NCBI RefSeq assembly: GCF_024199945.1
Contig: NZ_JANADP010000001.1
Location: forward strand, 2,542,001 to 2,606,000
Source: Bradyrhizobium sp. CCGUVB4N
GTDB taxonomy: Bacteria; Pseudomonadota; Alphaproteobacteria; Rhizobiales; Xanthobacteraceae
Direction of reading: 5' to 3'
DNA: 64,000 nucleotides
The stretch's first letter is position 1. The number at the start of each line of letters is the position of its first letter. Shown one piece after another: positions 16,519 through 25,117 of the stretch. The notes below the pieces were generated by a model. It ran no database searches. It was not told the DNA's origin and saw only the letters and a list, made by a program, of their open reading frames with translations. The position numbers were made by a program, and so were the translations under genes.

Positions 16519-17964
16519 TCACAACTCCCGCGCATTCGAGAACGCGAAACTCGACACCCGTCGCGTCGTCTCGTCCAAGATCAGCGTACGCGTGATCGGC
16601 GGCTCGGCGCGCTGGGCGCAGTTTTCGCGCTCGCAGAGCCGGCAGTTGACGCCGATCGGCGTGCCTTCCGTCTTCTCCAGATCCATGCCGGCTGCGTAGG
16701 TCAGGCGCGCGGCATGGCGGATCTCGCAGCCGAGGCCGATGGCGAAGCGCGGCTGCGGCAGCGGGTGCGGCGCCACCGGCCGGCGCACCATTTGCGCGAT
16801 CGAGAAATAGCGCGTGCCGTCGGAGAGCTCGATCACCTGCTTCAGCAGGCGATCGGGCGTGTCGAAGGTCGAGTGCACGTTCCATAAGGGACAGGTGCCG
16901 CCGAATTTCGAGAACGGGAAGGTGCCCGAGGAAAAGCGCTTCGAGACGTTGCCGGCATTGTCGACGCGCAACAGGAAGAACGGAATGCCGCGCGCGTTCG
17001 GCCGTTGCAGCGTGGTGAGGCGATGGCAAACCTGCTCGAAGCCGGAATTGAAGCGCTGCGCCAGCACGTGGATGTCGTAGTTGAGCGCTTCGGCGGCCGC
17101 GAGGAAGGCCGGGTAGGGCATCATCACCGCTGCTGCAAAATAATTGCCGAGCGTGATGCGGAACAGCCGACGCGGCGCGTCGTCGAGTGGACCGGCGCGG
17201 CCGATGATGGTTTCAAGCGCCTGCGCGCATTCACCCAAGCCCAGCTGGAAGGCGAGCTGGAAGGCGCGGCCGGGCGGATCGACCAGTTCCGAGATCAGGA
17301 GCTGGCGGCGGTGGCGGTCGAAACGGCGCAGCGTCTCGCGCATCACGTCGACCGGCATGATCCGGGTCTGAATCGAATGCTTTTCGCGCAGGCGCGCCGC
17401 GAGCGCCGCATAGAGCCCTTCGGCCGGCACGTCCAATTCGTCCCGCAGGTTTTCCGCCGCCTGCTCCAGCTCCGGGAAATAATTGCGATTGGCCTCGATC
17501 AGTTCGCGCACGCGCTCGACCGGATTGGCCTCGTAGCGCGTGCCGACGTCGCGGTCGGCCATCTGGGCTGCCGCCAGCGTCTCGCCCTGGCGTGCCTCGG
17601 CATAGGCTGCGTAGAGCCGTTGCAGCGCATGGGTGACGCCGGGACAGAGCTCGGCGAGGTCGCGCAGCTCCTGCTTGGGAACGTCGATCTGGCGGAACAG
17701 CGGATCGGAGAAGATCTCGTTCAGCTCGGCGAAGAAGCGGTCCTCGTCTGCGGTGGCGAGGTCGCGCAGATCGAGGTCGTAGGTTTCGGCGAGCCGCAGC
17801 AGGATCTGCGCCGTCACCGGCCGCTGGTTTCGCTCGATCAGATTGACATAGCTCGGCGAGATCCCGAGCCCCTCTGCGATCTGGGTCTGGGACAGTCCCA
17901 ATTGCTGCCGGATGCGCCGGAAGCGCGGGCCGACGAACAGCTTTTTCCCGGACACAGCGGGCAT
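16519..17964 (-). CDS. ScfR/RamB-type regulator of acetate or short-chain acyl metabolism
   Basis: A 481-residue regulator of the short-chain fatty acyl-CoA regulator family. It has an N-terminal XRE helix-turn-helix (about residues 13-65: IRQQLGLSQTQIAEGLGISPSYVNLIERNQRPV), a middle IrrE/ImmA-like region (about 150-300) and the C-terminal DUF2083 domain ending in a cysteine cluster (CRLCERENC) expected to bind metal. In Corynebacterium and Paracoccus, members called RamB control the glyoxylate shunt. Here the gene is divergent from aceA across a 235-base AT-rich gap with repeats, so control of aceA is a strong inference. Length is normal for the family. Confidence 0.88.
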   Translation of the reverse strand: MPAVSGKKLFVGPRFRRIRQQLGLSQTQIAEGLGISPSYVNLIERNQRPVTAQILLRLAETYDLDLRDLATADEDRFFAELNEIFSDPLFRQIDVPKQELRDLAELCPGVTHALQRLYAAYAEARQGETLAAAQMADRDVGTRYEANPVERVRELIEANRNYFPELEQAAENLRDELDVPAEGLYAALAARLREKHSIQTRIMPVDVMRETLRRFDRHRRQLLISELVDPPGRAFQLAFQLGLGECAQALETIIGRAGPLDDAPRRLFRITLGNYFAAAVMMPYPAFLAAAEALNYDIHVLAQRFNSGFEQVCHRLTTLQRPNARGIPFFLLRVDNAGNVSKRFSSGTFPFSKFGGTCPLWNVHSTFDTPDRLLKQVIELSDGTRYFSIAQMVRRPVAPHPLPQPRFAIGLGCEIRHAARLTYAAGMDLEKTEGTPIGVNCRLCERENCAQRAEPPITRTLILDETTRRVSSFAFSNAREL

Positions 17965-18010
17965 TTTCAGGCCTCCAGGCGTATTAAGGGCAGACAGGCT
18001 GACCTATATT

Positions 18011-18064
18011 TTTACAAGATTTACAAAATAACATCTATTACATGTTCTGATGTTACATGACATC
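18011..18064. promoter_or_regulatory. Repeat-rich control region between the ScfR gene and aceA
   Basis: In an AT-rich patch there is a direct repeat TTTACAA-GA-TTTACAA (18011-18026), then two TTACATG units 15 bases apart (18038-18044 and 18053-18059), a CATGT/ACATG inverted pair (18041-18059) and GATGT-N6-ACATC (18049-18064). Nearer aceA there is GATGACA-N13-TGTCATC (18153-18179). These are the best candidates for ScfR operators and divergent promoters; no binding data are implied. Confidence 0.5.
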
Positions 18065-18199
18065 ACCATTCGAATTCAAGGCCTCTGTACGAACTTCTCT
18101 TTCTCGCGTTTATCTCATGACACGCATTTCGCAATGCATTGTCAAAAATGTCGATGACATCGCCGGTCGCTTTGTCATCCGTCGAAAGGGATAAGGCAC

Positions 18200-19834
18200 A
18201 TGAACTACCAGCCCCGTGGCATCACCACCTTCCAGGGCCCGGCCTCGTATCAGAACGAAGTCGAGGCGGCCCAGGCGCTCCTCAAGACCCAGCCGACCTG
18301 GAACGGGGTGTCGGCCGAGGCCGTCGCGCGCATGCGCCTGCAGAACCGCTTCAAGACCGGTCTGGACGTCGCCCGCTACACCGCGGCGCTGATGCGGGCT
18401 GACATGGCGGCCTATGACAAGGATCCGACCAAGTACACCCAGTCGCTCGGCTGCTGGCACGGCTTCATCGCCCAGCAGAAGCTGATCTCGGTCAAGAAGC
18501 ATTTTGGCGGCAAGACCGATCGCACTTATCTGTACCTGTCCGGCTGGATGATCGCGGCGCTGCGCTCCGAATTCGGACCGCTGCCCGACCAGTCGATGCA
18601 CGAGAAGACCTCGGTGCCGGCGCTGATCGAGGAGCTCTACACGTTCCTCCGTCAGGCGGATTCCCGTGAGCTCAACGACATCTTCCGTTTGCTCGACAAG
18701 GCGCGCAAGGAAGGAGACAAGACCCGTGAGCAGGAGTTGATCGCGAGGATCGACAACTTCCAGACCCACGTCGTGCCCGTCATCGCCGACATCGACGCCG
18801 GCTTCGGCAACGCCGAGGCGACCTATCTGCTCGCCAAGAAGATGATCGAGGCGGGCGCCTGCGCGCTCCAGATCGAGAACCAGGTCTCCGACGAGAAGCA
18901 GTGCGGTCACCAGGACGGCAAGGTCACCGTGCCGCACGAGGTGTTCATCGCGAAGATCCGCGCCTGCCGCCACGCCTTCCTCGAGCTCGGCGTCGAGGAC
19001 GGCGTCATCGTCACCCGCACCGACTCGCTCGGCGCCGGTCTCACGCAGCAGATCGCCGTCAGCCACAAGCCGGGCGACATCGGCGATCAGTACAACAGCT
19101 TCCTCGATTGCGAGGAAATCACCGCTGAGAACGCCCGCAATGGCGACGTCATCATCAACCGCAATGGCAAGATGATGCGCCCGAAGCGGCTGCCCTCGAA
19201 TCTCTACCAGTTCCGTCCCGGCACGGGCGAAGATCGCTGCGTGCTCGACAGCATCACCTCGCTGCAGAATGGTGCTGACCTGCTCTGGATCGAGACCGAG
19301 AAGCCGCATATCGAGCAGATCGCCAAGATGGTCGACCGTATCCGCGAGGTCATCCCGAACGCGAAGCTCGCCTACAACAACTCGCCCTCGTTCAACTGGA
19401 CCATCAACTTCCGTCAGCAGGTCTACGATGCGATGAAGGAAGCCGGCAAGGACGTCAGCAAGTACAGCCGCGCCGAACTGATGAAGCCGGAATACGACGA
19501 TACGCCGCTGGCGATCGAGGCCGACGAGCGCATCCGCACCTTCCAGGCGGATTCGGCCAAGCGTGCCGGCATCTTCCACCACCTGATCACGCTGCCGACC
19601 TATCACACGGCCGCGCTGTCCACCGACAACCTCGCCCGCGAGTATTTCGGCGATCAGGGCATGCTCGGCTACGTCAAGAACGTGCAGCGCCAGGAGATCC
19701 GTCAGGGCATCGCCTGCGCCAAGCACCAGAACATGGCCGGCTCCGATATCGGCGACGACCACAAGGAATACTTCGCGGGTGAAGCTGCCCTCAAGGCGGG
19801 CGGTGCCCACAACACGATGAACCAGTTCGGCTAA
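18200..19834 (+). CDS. aceA: Isocitrate lyase
   Basis: A 544-residue isocitrate lyase, the first enzyme of the glyoxylate shunt, splitting isocitrate to succinate and glyoxylate in the cytoplasm. The catalytic-loop motif is KQCGH at residues 233-237 and the Mg/substrate segment ADIDAGFG is at 196-203; NNSPSFNW and LPTYHTAA of the closing region are present. At 544 residues it belongs to the longer class found in Rhizobiales and some actinobacteria rather than the 430-residue E. coli type. The ATG has an AAGGG site. It is divergent from an ScfR regulator and followed 23 bases later by a DUF4170 gene. Malate synthase is not in the window. Confidence 0.95.
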   Translation: MNYQPRGITTFQGPASYQNEVEAAQALLKTQPTWNGVSAEAVARMRLQNRFKTGLDVARYTAALMRADMAAYDKDPTKYTQSLGCWHGFIAQQKLISVKKHFGGKTDRTYLYLSGWMIAALRSEFGPLPDQSMHEKTSVPALIEELYTFLRQADSRELNDIFRLLDKARKEGDKTREQELIARIDNFQTHVVPVIADIDAGFGNAEATYLLAKKMIEAGACALQIENQVSDEKQCGHQDGKVTVPHEVFIAKIRACRHAFLELGVEDGVIVTRTDSLGAGLTQQIAVSHKPGDIGDQYNSFLDCEEITAENARNGDVIINRNGKMMRPKRLPSNLYQFRPGTGEDRCVLDSITSLQNGADLLWIETEKPHIEQIAKMVDRIREVIPNAKLAYNNSPSFNWTINFRQQVYDAMKEAGKDVSKYSRAELMKPEYDDTPLAIEADERIRTFQADSAKRAGIFHHLITLPTYHTAALSTDNLAREYFGDQGMLGYVKNVQRQEIRQGIACAKHQNMAGSDIGDDHKEYFAGEAALKAGGAHNTMNQFG

Positions 19835-19857
19835 CGCCACGCAACAGGAGACTGACA

Positions 19858-20067
19858 ATGACCAAAGGCAGCAATTTCTGGGTGATCGGCGGCGAGTTCG
19901 GCTCGATGAACTTCCACAAGCTCGTCGAAGGCTCGGCCCAGGTGCAGGGTCCATTCAAGACCCGCAAAGAAGCCGAAGACGCCTGGCGCTCGGTTTCGGA
20001 AGAGAACCGCCATAAGGCCGGCGTCCGTTTCTCGATCGTGGAAGAGCCGTCGCGGGTCTCGGCCTGA
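19858..20067 (+). CDS. DUF4170 small protein downstream of aceA
   Basis: A 69-residue cytoplasmic protein matching DUF4170: FWVIGGEFGSMNFHKLVEG, then QGPFKTRKEAEDAWRSVSEENRHKA and FSIVEEP. It starts 23 bases after aceA with an AGGAGA site and ends just before a terminator, so it is co-transcribed with isocitrate lyase. No biochemical role is known to me for the family; the context suggests a link to growth on acetate or fatty acids, which is inference. Confidence 0.8.
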   Translation: MTKGSNFWVIGGEFGSMNFHKLVEGSAQVQGPFKTRKEAEDAWRSVSEENRHKAGVRFSIVEEPSRVSA

Positions 20068-20109
20068 CGGCTGCCTGACAAATCCAAGAAGACGTCCAAG
20101 GACGGAGGG

Positions 20110-20147
20110 TCCCATCCGGCGCAAGCCGGGTGGGATCGTCTGTTTTT
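20110..20147 (+). terminator. Rho-independent terminator of the aceA operon
   Basis: An 11-bp stem TCCCATCCGGC / GCCGGGTGGGA (one G-T pair) closes a GCAA tetraloop, followed after 6 bases by five T. Confidence 0.85.
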
Positions 20148-20256
20148 GGCACACATCAACGGCTGTGGGTGTCGTAAGTATCTGGAATTGTGGACCCTTT
20201 GCGGGCGCTGTGGTTGCTGATAGGTTAACGGCGGAAAGTCGAGGACGAGGCCGACC

Positions 20257-20811
20257 ATGTCAGAGCCCGAGATCAGCGGTACCCAACCCAGCCAGCCGCG
20301 CCCGGTCCGGCTGCGCGACGCGCTGTTGCGCGCGCGGATCGAGGCCGCCGACCGGACCGGCGTCGTCGTCGATCTCAGGGATGCCGAGGTGGCGCGGCTC
20401 GAGATCCTCAACGACGCGCTCGACCCGCTGTTCGCCCAGGTGCCCGAGCAGATCGATTTGTTCGACCGCGGCATCAGCCAGGGCGATACGCCGCGGCTCT
20501 GGATCGACGTCGTCGCCCACATCCTGATGGGGCGCGACAAGCGGCAGTACCGCTTCGTCCAGGACACCCGCTTCGGCCGCATCGTGCTCGCCGAATCGCA
20601 CGACACCGCAGTGATCGTGGACGCCGTCACCGACTATGTCGCCCGCCGCATCGTCGAGCGCGAGCGTGCGATGGTGGTCCCGCCCGAGCCGAAGCCGGAG
20701 GTCGCGGAGCCGCCCCGTCGCTCGCGCGTCTGGCCGTTCGTGTTCGGATTCATCATCGGTGCCGCCGCGCTGTTCGGCGTCGCCGTGATCGCGGCGTTGC
20801 GGAGCTGGTGA
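20257..20811 (+). CDS. Tail-anchored protein of unknown function
   Basis: A 184-residue protein not recognised. The soluble part (about 1-140) is compact and charged, with RLRDALLRARIEAADRTGVVVDLRDAEVARLEILNDAL and a segment RQYRFVQDTRFGRIVLAESHD. A Pro-rich linker (VVPPEPKPEVAEPPRRS) leads to a single C-terminal membrane helix (VWPFVFGFIIGAAALFGVAVIAAL) with Arg at the cytoplasmic side, a tail-anchored topology. It lies alone between the aceA terminator and the convergent metallophosphoesterase. It looks like a conserved rhizobial protein of unassigned role. Confidence 0.7.
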   Translation: MSEPEISGTQPSQPRPVRLRDALLRARIEAADRTGVVVDLRDAEVARLEILNDALDPLFAQVPEQIDLFDRGISQGDTPRLWIDVVAHILMGRDKRQYRFVQDTRFGRIVLAESHDTAVIVDAVTDYVARRIVERERAMVVPPEPKPEVAEPPRRSRVWPFVFGFIIGAAALFGVAVIAALRSW

Positions 20812-20850
20812 TTGCTCTCTGTCGTCCGTGCTCGCGCCGACGCGCGCGCC

Positions 20851-21747
20851 TCAAACCAGCCGTGTGCGCTTGATCTCCCGCACCTGCATGCCCGGATCGA
20901 TGCTGCGCACGATCTGCTCGCAGCGCCAGCCGGCATTGTCCTTCTCGATCGCGAACAGATTGTAGGCCGCCGCCGGGTAGCGCCCGTGCGCGAGCGCCGA
21001 GGCCGATGGCACGCCGATCGCGGGAATGTTGCCGTTGGGACCCTCGAACCACATCGTCGAATGGATGTGGTCGTGCCCGTGCAGGACCAGCTCGACGCCG
21101 TGGCGCTTGAGCAGCGCCAGCAGGCTTGCGGAATCCGTCAACCGCTTCTGGCGCGCATCGGACTTCAGCGGATGATGCACCAGCAGCACGCGGAAGACGT
21201 CCTCGGCCGCGAGCCGGTCGAGCACCTCTTCGAGCGCTGCGAGCTGATCGCGTCCGAGCGTGCCCGTCGCCATCAAGGGCGGCGTCGGTACGGCGCTGGA
21301 GAGGCTGATCAGCGCGGCCGGTCCACGCCGGCGCACGCCGGGAAAGCCGGCGCTGCCGTCGTCGCTGGCAAGATAGGGCGCAAAGGTCTCGCCGAAGCGA
21401 TGGCGCGTGGCGCGGACATAGGCGTCGTGATTGCCGGGAATCGTGGTGACGCGATCGGGCGAGCCGACCCCGTCGAGCCAGGCGCGTGCCGGCGCGAACT
21501 CCGCGTCCATCGCCAGGTTGACGAGATCGCCAGTCACCGCGATGTGGTCGGGCGCCTGCGCCTGCATGTCGGCGACCAGCGCGTCGAGAACCTCGCGGCG
21601 CTGGTATTTGTGACGGTTGCGCGTCCAGTTGACGTAGCCGAGTGCGCGCTTGCCGGCGAGCTCGATCAGCCGCGGCTTCGGCAGCGGCGGCAGATGCGGG
21701 TCGGACAGATGGGCGAGCGTGAAAGGTGCCGACGTCTGGTAAGTCAT
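20851..21747 (-). CDS. Calcineurin-like metallophosphoesterase
   Basis: A 298-residue cytoplasmic metallophosphoesterase with all binuclear-metal motifs: DPHL near residue 17, GDLVN in AVTGDLVNLAMD, GNHDAY, HHPLKSD and the closing GHDHIH. The family includes CpdA-like cAMP phosphodiesterases and Mre11-type nucleases; the layout and length fit the CpdA/Icc class, but the substrate cannot be told from sequence. It is convergent with the tail-anchored protein and divergent (92 bases) from the Nudix gene. Confidence 0.88.
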   Translation of the reverse strand: MTYQTSAPFTLAHLSDPHLPPLPKPRLIELAGKRALGYVNWTRNRHKYQRREVLDALVADMQAQAPDHIAVTGDLVNLAMDAEFAPARAWLDGVGSPDRVTTIPGNHDAYVRATRHRFGETFAPYLASDDGSAGFPGVRRRGPAALISLSSAVPTPPLMATGTLGRDQLAALEEVLDRLAAEDVFRVLLVHHPLKSDARQKRLTDSASLLALLKRHGVELVLHGHDHIHSTMWFEGPNGNIPAIGVPSASALAHGRYPAAAYNLFAIEKDNAGWRCEQIVRSIDPGMQVREIKRTRLV

Positions 21748-21839
21748 GGCGCGCGATTGCCTCGCTATTCGGTTGCTGTAATGGCAAGGTCGCGCTCATC
21801 GCGCAAGGGAAGCCTGGAAGGGCGCATCACGAGAGGCTA

Positions 21840-22331
21840 ATGGGCGAGCGCCTGGACCAGATCCGACGGAGATTCGAGCCGCTGCTGCGGCGCGTCTTCC
21901 ACGCCTATTTCCTGGTGGTTCGCGGCATGACGCTCGGCGTCCGCGCCGTGGTGCTCGATGCCGACAACAGGGTGTTTCTGGTCAAGCACAGCTACGTCTC
22001 GGGCTGGTATCTGCCGGGCGGCGGCGTCGACTACGGCGAGACCATGGAGCAGGCGATGCGCCGCGAGCTCAAGGAGGAGGGCGACATCGATCTCACCGGG
22101 GAGGCCGTGCTGCACGGCATCTTCCTCAACAGCCACATCTCCCGCCGCGACCATGTCGCGGTCTATGTGGTCAGGCATTTCCGCCAGGACCGGCTGCCGG
22201 CGCCAAACCACGAGATCATCGCATGCGGCTTCTTCGACACCGCCGCGCTGCCGGAGGAGACGACCCCCGGCACGCGGCTGCGGATCGCGGAAGTGCTTGA
22301 CGGCAAGCCCGTGATTGCGACGTGGCGCTGA
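21840..22331 (+). CDS. Nudix hydrolase
   Basis: A 163-residue Nudix enzyme that hydrolyses a nucleoside diphosphate linked to another group. The box GGGVDYGETMEQAMRREL followed by KEEGDID matches G-x5-E-x7-REU-x-EE-x-G-U. The ATG at 21840 has a GAGAGG site at the right spacing; the frame is open 114 bases further upstream, but that part is poor in family likeness and overlaps the divergent promoter. An N-terminal amphipathic segment (LRRVFHAYFLVVRGMTLG) is usual for this subgroup. The next + gene starts 47 bases after its stop. Confidence 0.88.
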   Translation: MGERLDQIRRRFEPLLRRVFHAYFLVVRGMTLGVRAVVLDADNRVFLVKHSYVSGWYLPGGGVDYGETMEQAMRRELKEEGDIDLTGEAVLHGIFLNSHISRRDHVAVYVVRHFRQDRLPAPNHEIIACGFFDTAALPEETTPGTRLRIAEVLDGKPVIATWR

Positions 22332-22378
22332 GGGCGGGCTATGCTAGTACCAGTCCGAATGGGCGTCACGGAAACCTG

Positions 22379-23530
22379 ATGAAAGCCGCAAAACTCGTCT
22401 TCGGCCTGATCTGCCTCGCGATCCTCGCCAGCAACATTGCGACAATGTCGCGCTGGAGCGAGGCGCGCGGGGTCTATGACGACATCTGCTATCTCCGCCA
22501 GGCGCATCTGTTCCAGCGCTTCGGCGCCGGCGGGCTCGACACCAACGCGATCAGGGACGACGATCGTTATTTCGAGGGCAAGCTGAAGGAAATCGCCTTC
22601 GCCGAGTGGAAGGATCCGATCCGCTGGCCCTGCCACAATCCGATGCCGGGCGGCAAGGTCGTATTGCAATATCCGCCGGGCACCGGCTTCCTGCTGGCGC
22701 TGTTTCCGCAAGGCCATCAGGTCGTGTCGCTCTACATTGCCGCGAGCCTGATCGTGTGCGGCCTCGCGCTGTCGGGCATTGCCATGGCGCGGACGCTGCC
22801 GTCGGTCCTGGGGGCCGGTGTGTTCGGCGCGCTTGCCGTCTATCTCATGATCAATCCGGCGAAAGCGAGCTATTCGGTTGCGCCGACCATGGCGCTGTGC
22901 GCCGTCGTGGGCTTCCTGACGGCGCTGTGGCTGGCCAGGGACAAGCGCAGCGTGTTGCTGATTGCGCTGATCGGTCTCCTGCTCGGTGTGTCCGTCAATT
23001 TCAGATTGCCGAATGCCTTGCTGGCGGCCGGCTATTTCCTGTTCCTCGGCATTCCCTTCCTGTGGACGCGCTCGCTTGCAACGTTCGTGCAGGGCCTCGC
23101 CTTCGGCGCCGGCGTGCTCGTCGGCATGGCGCCGACGCTGGCCGCCCAGGCCATCAATGCCGGCAGCGCGCTGGCGACGACTTACGGCAGCGCCGACGTG
23201 GTCGCGCCGGGCCTGGACTTCGCCGTACTCGGCCAGTACCTGCGCGACATGCAGATCGTGTTGATCGTGCTTGCGATCGGCGCGACGCTCGCGCTGTTGT
23301 GGTCGCGCGAAAGGCATGTGCGGCAGGCGGCCTTCGTCGTTGCCGGCAACCTCGTCGTCAATCTCGGCTTCTTCCTGAGCCACCCGATCTTCACGCCGTA
23401 CTACGTCGTGCCGATCGCAATGCTGTCGCTGTGGACGCTGTCGTTTGCCCGGCTGTTGCAGCCGGCCGAGATGCGTGAGGCCGCATCGGTCCGGTCCGAG
23501 CCGGCCAGTCTGGGAGCGCTGCCGCGATGA
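22379..23530 (+). CDS. Polytopic membrane protein, GT-C glycosyltransferase-like
   Basis: A 383-residue integral membrane protein with about 9-10 hydrophobic helices. After the first helix comes a periplasmic loop of about 80 residues with an acidic pair in GVYDDICYLRQAHLFQ and a segment KVVLQYPPGTGFLLALFP. An acidic motif in loop 1 and a YPPG-like segment are hallmarks of GT-C enzymes that use polyprenyl-phosphate sugars. Its stop overlaps the start of a GT2 polyprenyl-phosphate sugar synthase by 4 bases, which supports that reading. It is shorter than classical PMT/ArnT proteins (500+), so the assignment stays tentative. Confidence 0.6.
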   Translation: MKAAKLVFGLICLAILASNIATMSRWSEARGVYDDICYLRQAHLFQRFGAGGLDTNAIRDDDRYFEGKLKEIAFAEWKDPIRWPCHNPMPGGKVVLQYPPGTGFLLALFPQGHQVVSLYIAASLIVCGLALSGIAMARTLPSVLGAGVFGALAVYLMINPAKASYSVAPTMALCAVVGFLTALWLARDKRSVLLIALIGLLLGVSVNFRLPNALLAAGYFLFLGIPFLWTRSLATFVQGLAFGAGVLVGMAPTLAAQAINAGSALATTYGSADVVAPGLDFAVLGQYLRDMQIVLIVLAIGATLALLWSRERHVRQAAFVVAGNLVVNLGFFLSHPIFTPYYVVPIAMLSLWTLSFARLLQPAEMREAASVRSEPASLGALPR

Positions 23531-24462
23531 CATCCGCTCAACCCCGCATCGCCGTGCTGGTGCCCTGCTACAATGAGGAGGCGGCGGTTGCGACCGTCGT
23601 CGCCGACTTCCGCAAGGCGCTGCCCGCGGCGGAGATCTTTGTCTACGACAACAATTCGCGCGACAGCACCGCTGCCGTTGCGCGCGAGGCCGGCGCGATC
23701 GTGCGCAGCGAGCGGCGGCAGGGCAAGGGCCACGTCGTGCGCCGCATGTTCGCCGATGTCGAGGCCGACATCTACGTGCTGGTCGATGGCGACGCCACCT
23801 ACGATGCGCCGAGCGCTCCGCGCATGATCGACAAGCTGCTCGAGGAACATCTCGACATGGTGGTCGGGCTCCGCATCGACCAGTCGCAGGCGGCCTACCG
23901 TCTCGGCCATCGCACCGGCAACCGCATGCTGACCGGCTTCCTGTCCTCGACCTTCGGCCACGCCTTCAAGGACATCCTGTCCGGCTACCGCGTGTTCTCG
24001 CGGCGCTTCGTCAAATCGTTCCCCGTGCTGTCCGATGGCTTCGAGATCGAGACCGAGCTCGCGGTCTACGCGCTGGAGCTGTCGCTGCCGGTTGCCGAGG
24101 TCGAGACGCCCTATTACGCGCGGCCGGAAGGCTCGTTCTCGAAGCTCAACACCTGGCGCGATGGCTTCCGCATTCTCGGCACCATGCTGAAGCTGTACCG
24201 GTCGGAGCGGCCGCTGCGCTTCTTCACCGTGATCGGGATCCTGCTCGCCCTGGCCGCGATCATCCTTGCGATCCCGATCGTCGTGACGTTCATCGAGACC
24301 GGCCTGGTGCCGCGCCTGCCGACTGCCGTGCTGTCGATGGGATTGACGATCGTGGCGATGCTGTCGGTTTCGTCGGGCCTCGTGCTCGATACCGTGACGC
24401 GGGGGCGGCGGGAGATGAAGATGCTGGCCTATCTGTCCCAGCCGGCGCCGAAAAGGACCTGA
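23527..24462 (+). CDS. GT2 polyprenyl-phosphate sugar synthase (DPM1/GtrB-like)
   Basis: A 311-residue membrane-bound family 2 glycosyltransferase. The N-terminal catalytic domain (about 1-225) shows VLVPCYNEEAAV, FVYDNNSRD, the metal motif DGDATYD and LSGYRVFSRRFVKSFP, all typical of dolichyl/undecaprenyl-phosphate mannosyl- or glucosyltransferases. Two membrane helices follow (about 232-255 and 270-292). It would transfer a sugar from a nucleotide to a lipid carrier. The ATGA overlap with the preceding GT-C-like gene suggests that it supplies the donor for that enzyme. Confidence 0.87.
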   Translation: MTSAQPRIAVLVPCYNEEAAVATVVADFRKALPAAEIFVYDNNSRDSTAAVAREAGAIVRSERRQGKGHVVRRMFADVEADIYVLVDGDATYDAPSAPRMIDKLLEEHLDMVVGLRIDQSQAAYRLGHRTGNRMLTGFLSSTFGHAFKDILSGYRVFSRRFVKSFPVLSDGFEIETELAVYALELSLPVAEVETPYYARPEGSFSKLNTWRDGFRILGTMLKLYRSERPLRFFTVIGILLALAAIILAIPIVVTFIETGLVPRLPTAVLSMGLTIVAMLSVSSGLVLDTVTRGRREMKMLAYLSQPAPKRT

Positions 24463-24574
24463 AGTCGGGCGCGGCGCCCATAGACCTCCAGATGCGCAGA
24501 TGCTACTCCGCTTGCCGGATTGACGCGTTTTCTTAACGCGAACCGGAATCCACTTCGCTCGAAAACGCTATGAT

Positions 24575-25090
24575 ATGAACGATCTCTCAATCACCATCAG
24601 TCCCGAAGCCCCCGGCGACGCCCAGGCGATCGAGCGGCTGCACGAGCGCACGTTCGGCCCCGGCCGCTTCGTGCTCAGCGCCTACCGCATCCGCGAGCAC
24701 GTCGACCATCTGCTCGACGTCTCCTTCACCGCCCGCATCGGCACGCTGCTGGTCGGCTCCGTCAGGCAATTGCCTGTCACGATCGGCGAGACGCCGGCGC
24801 TGCTGCTCGGGCCGCTCACCGTCGAGCCGCCGTTCCGCAGCCGTGGCATCGGCCGCATGCTGATGGAGCGGGCCCTGAAGGACGCCGGGGACAAAGGCCA
24901 CGCCATCGTGCTGCTGGTCGGCGACGAGCCCTATTACAGCCGCGTCGGTTTCAAGCTCGTCCCCAAGGGACGCGTCACCATGCCGGGCCCGGTCGATGCC
25001 GCCCGCGTCCTGGTGTTCGAGCTCGTCGACGGCGCGTTCGAAGGTGTCTCGGGCACAGTGGCTCCGGACTGGAGCAAGGCACGGGGATAG
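24575..25090 (+). CDS. GNAT-family N-acetyltransferase (YhbS-like)
   Basis: A 171-residue acetyltransferase. The acetyl-CoA pyrophosphate loop is in LTVEPPFRSRGIGRMLMERAL (R-x-R-G-I-G), preceded by the usual beta strand (PALLLGPLTV) and followed by AIVLLVGDEPYYSRVGFKLVP, which fits the YhbS-like subgroup. The acceptor is unknown. It is 27 bases upstream of a DUF1801 gene on the same strand and probably shares a transcript with it. Confidence 0.85.
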   Translation: MNDLSITISPEAPGDAQAIERLHERTFGPGRFVLSAYRIREHVDHLLDVSFTARIGTLLVGSVRQLPVTIGETPALLLGPLTVEPPFRSRGIGRMLMERALKDAGDKGHAIVLLVGDEPYYSRVGFKLVPKGRVTMPGPVDAARVLVFELVDGAFEGVSGTVAPDWSKARG

Positions 25091-25117
25091 CGCACCCGGC
25101 AACCGATCGAGGCCCAA

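Noticed and set aside
21726..21839. Longer N-terminus for the Nudix protein
   Set aside because: The first 38 residues overlap the divergent metallophosphoesterase gene and promoter; the ATG at 21840 has a GAGAGG site.
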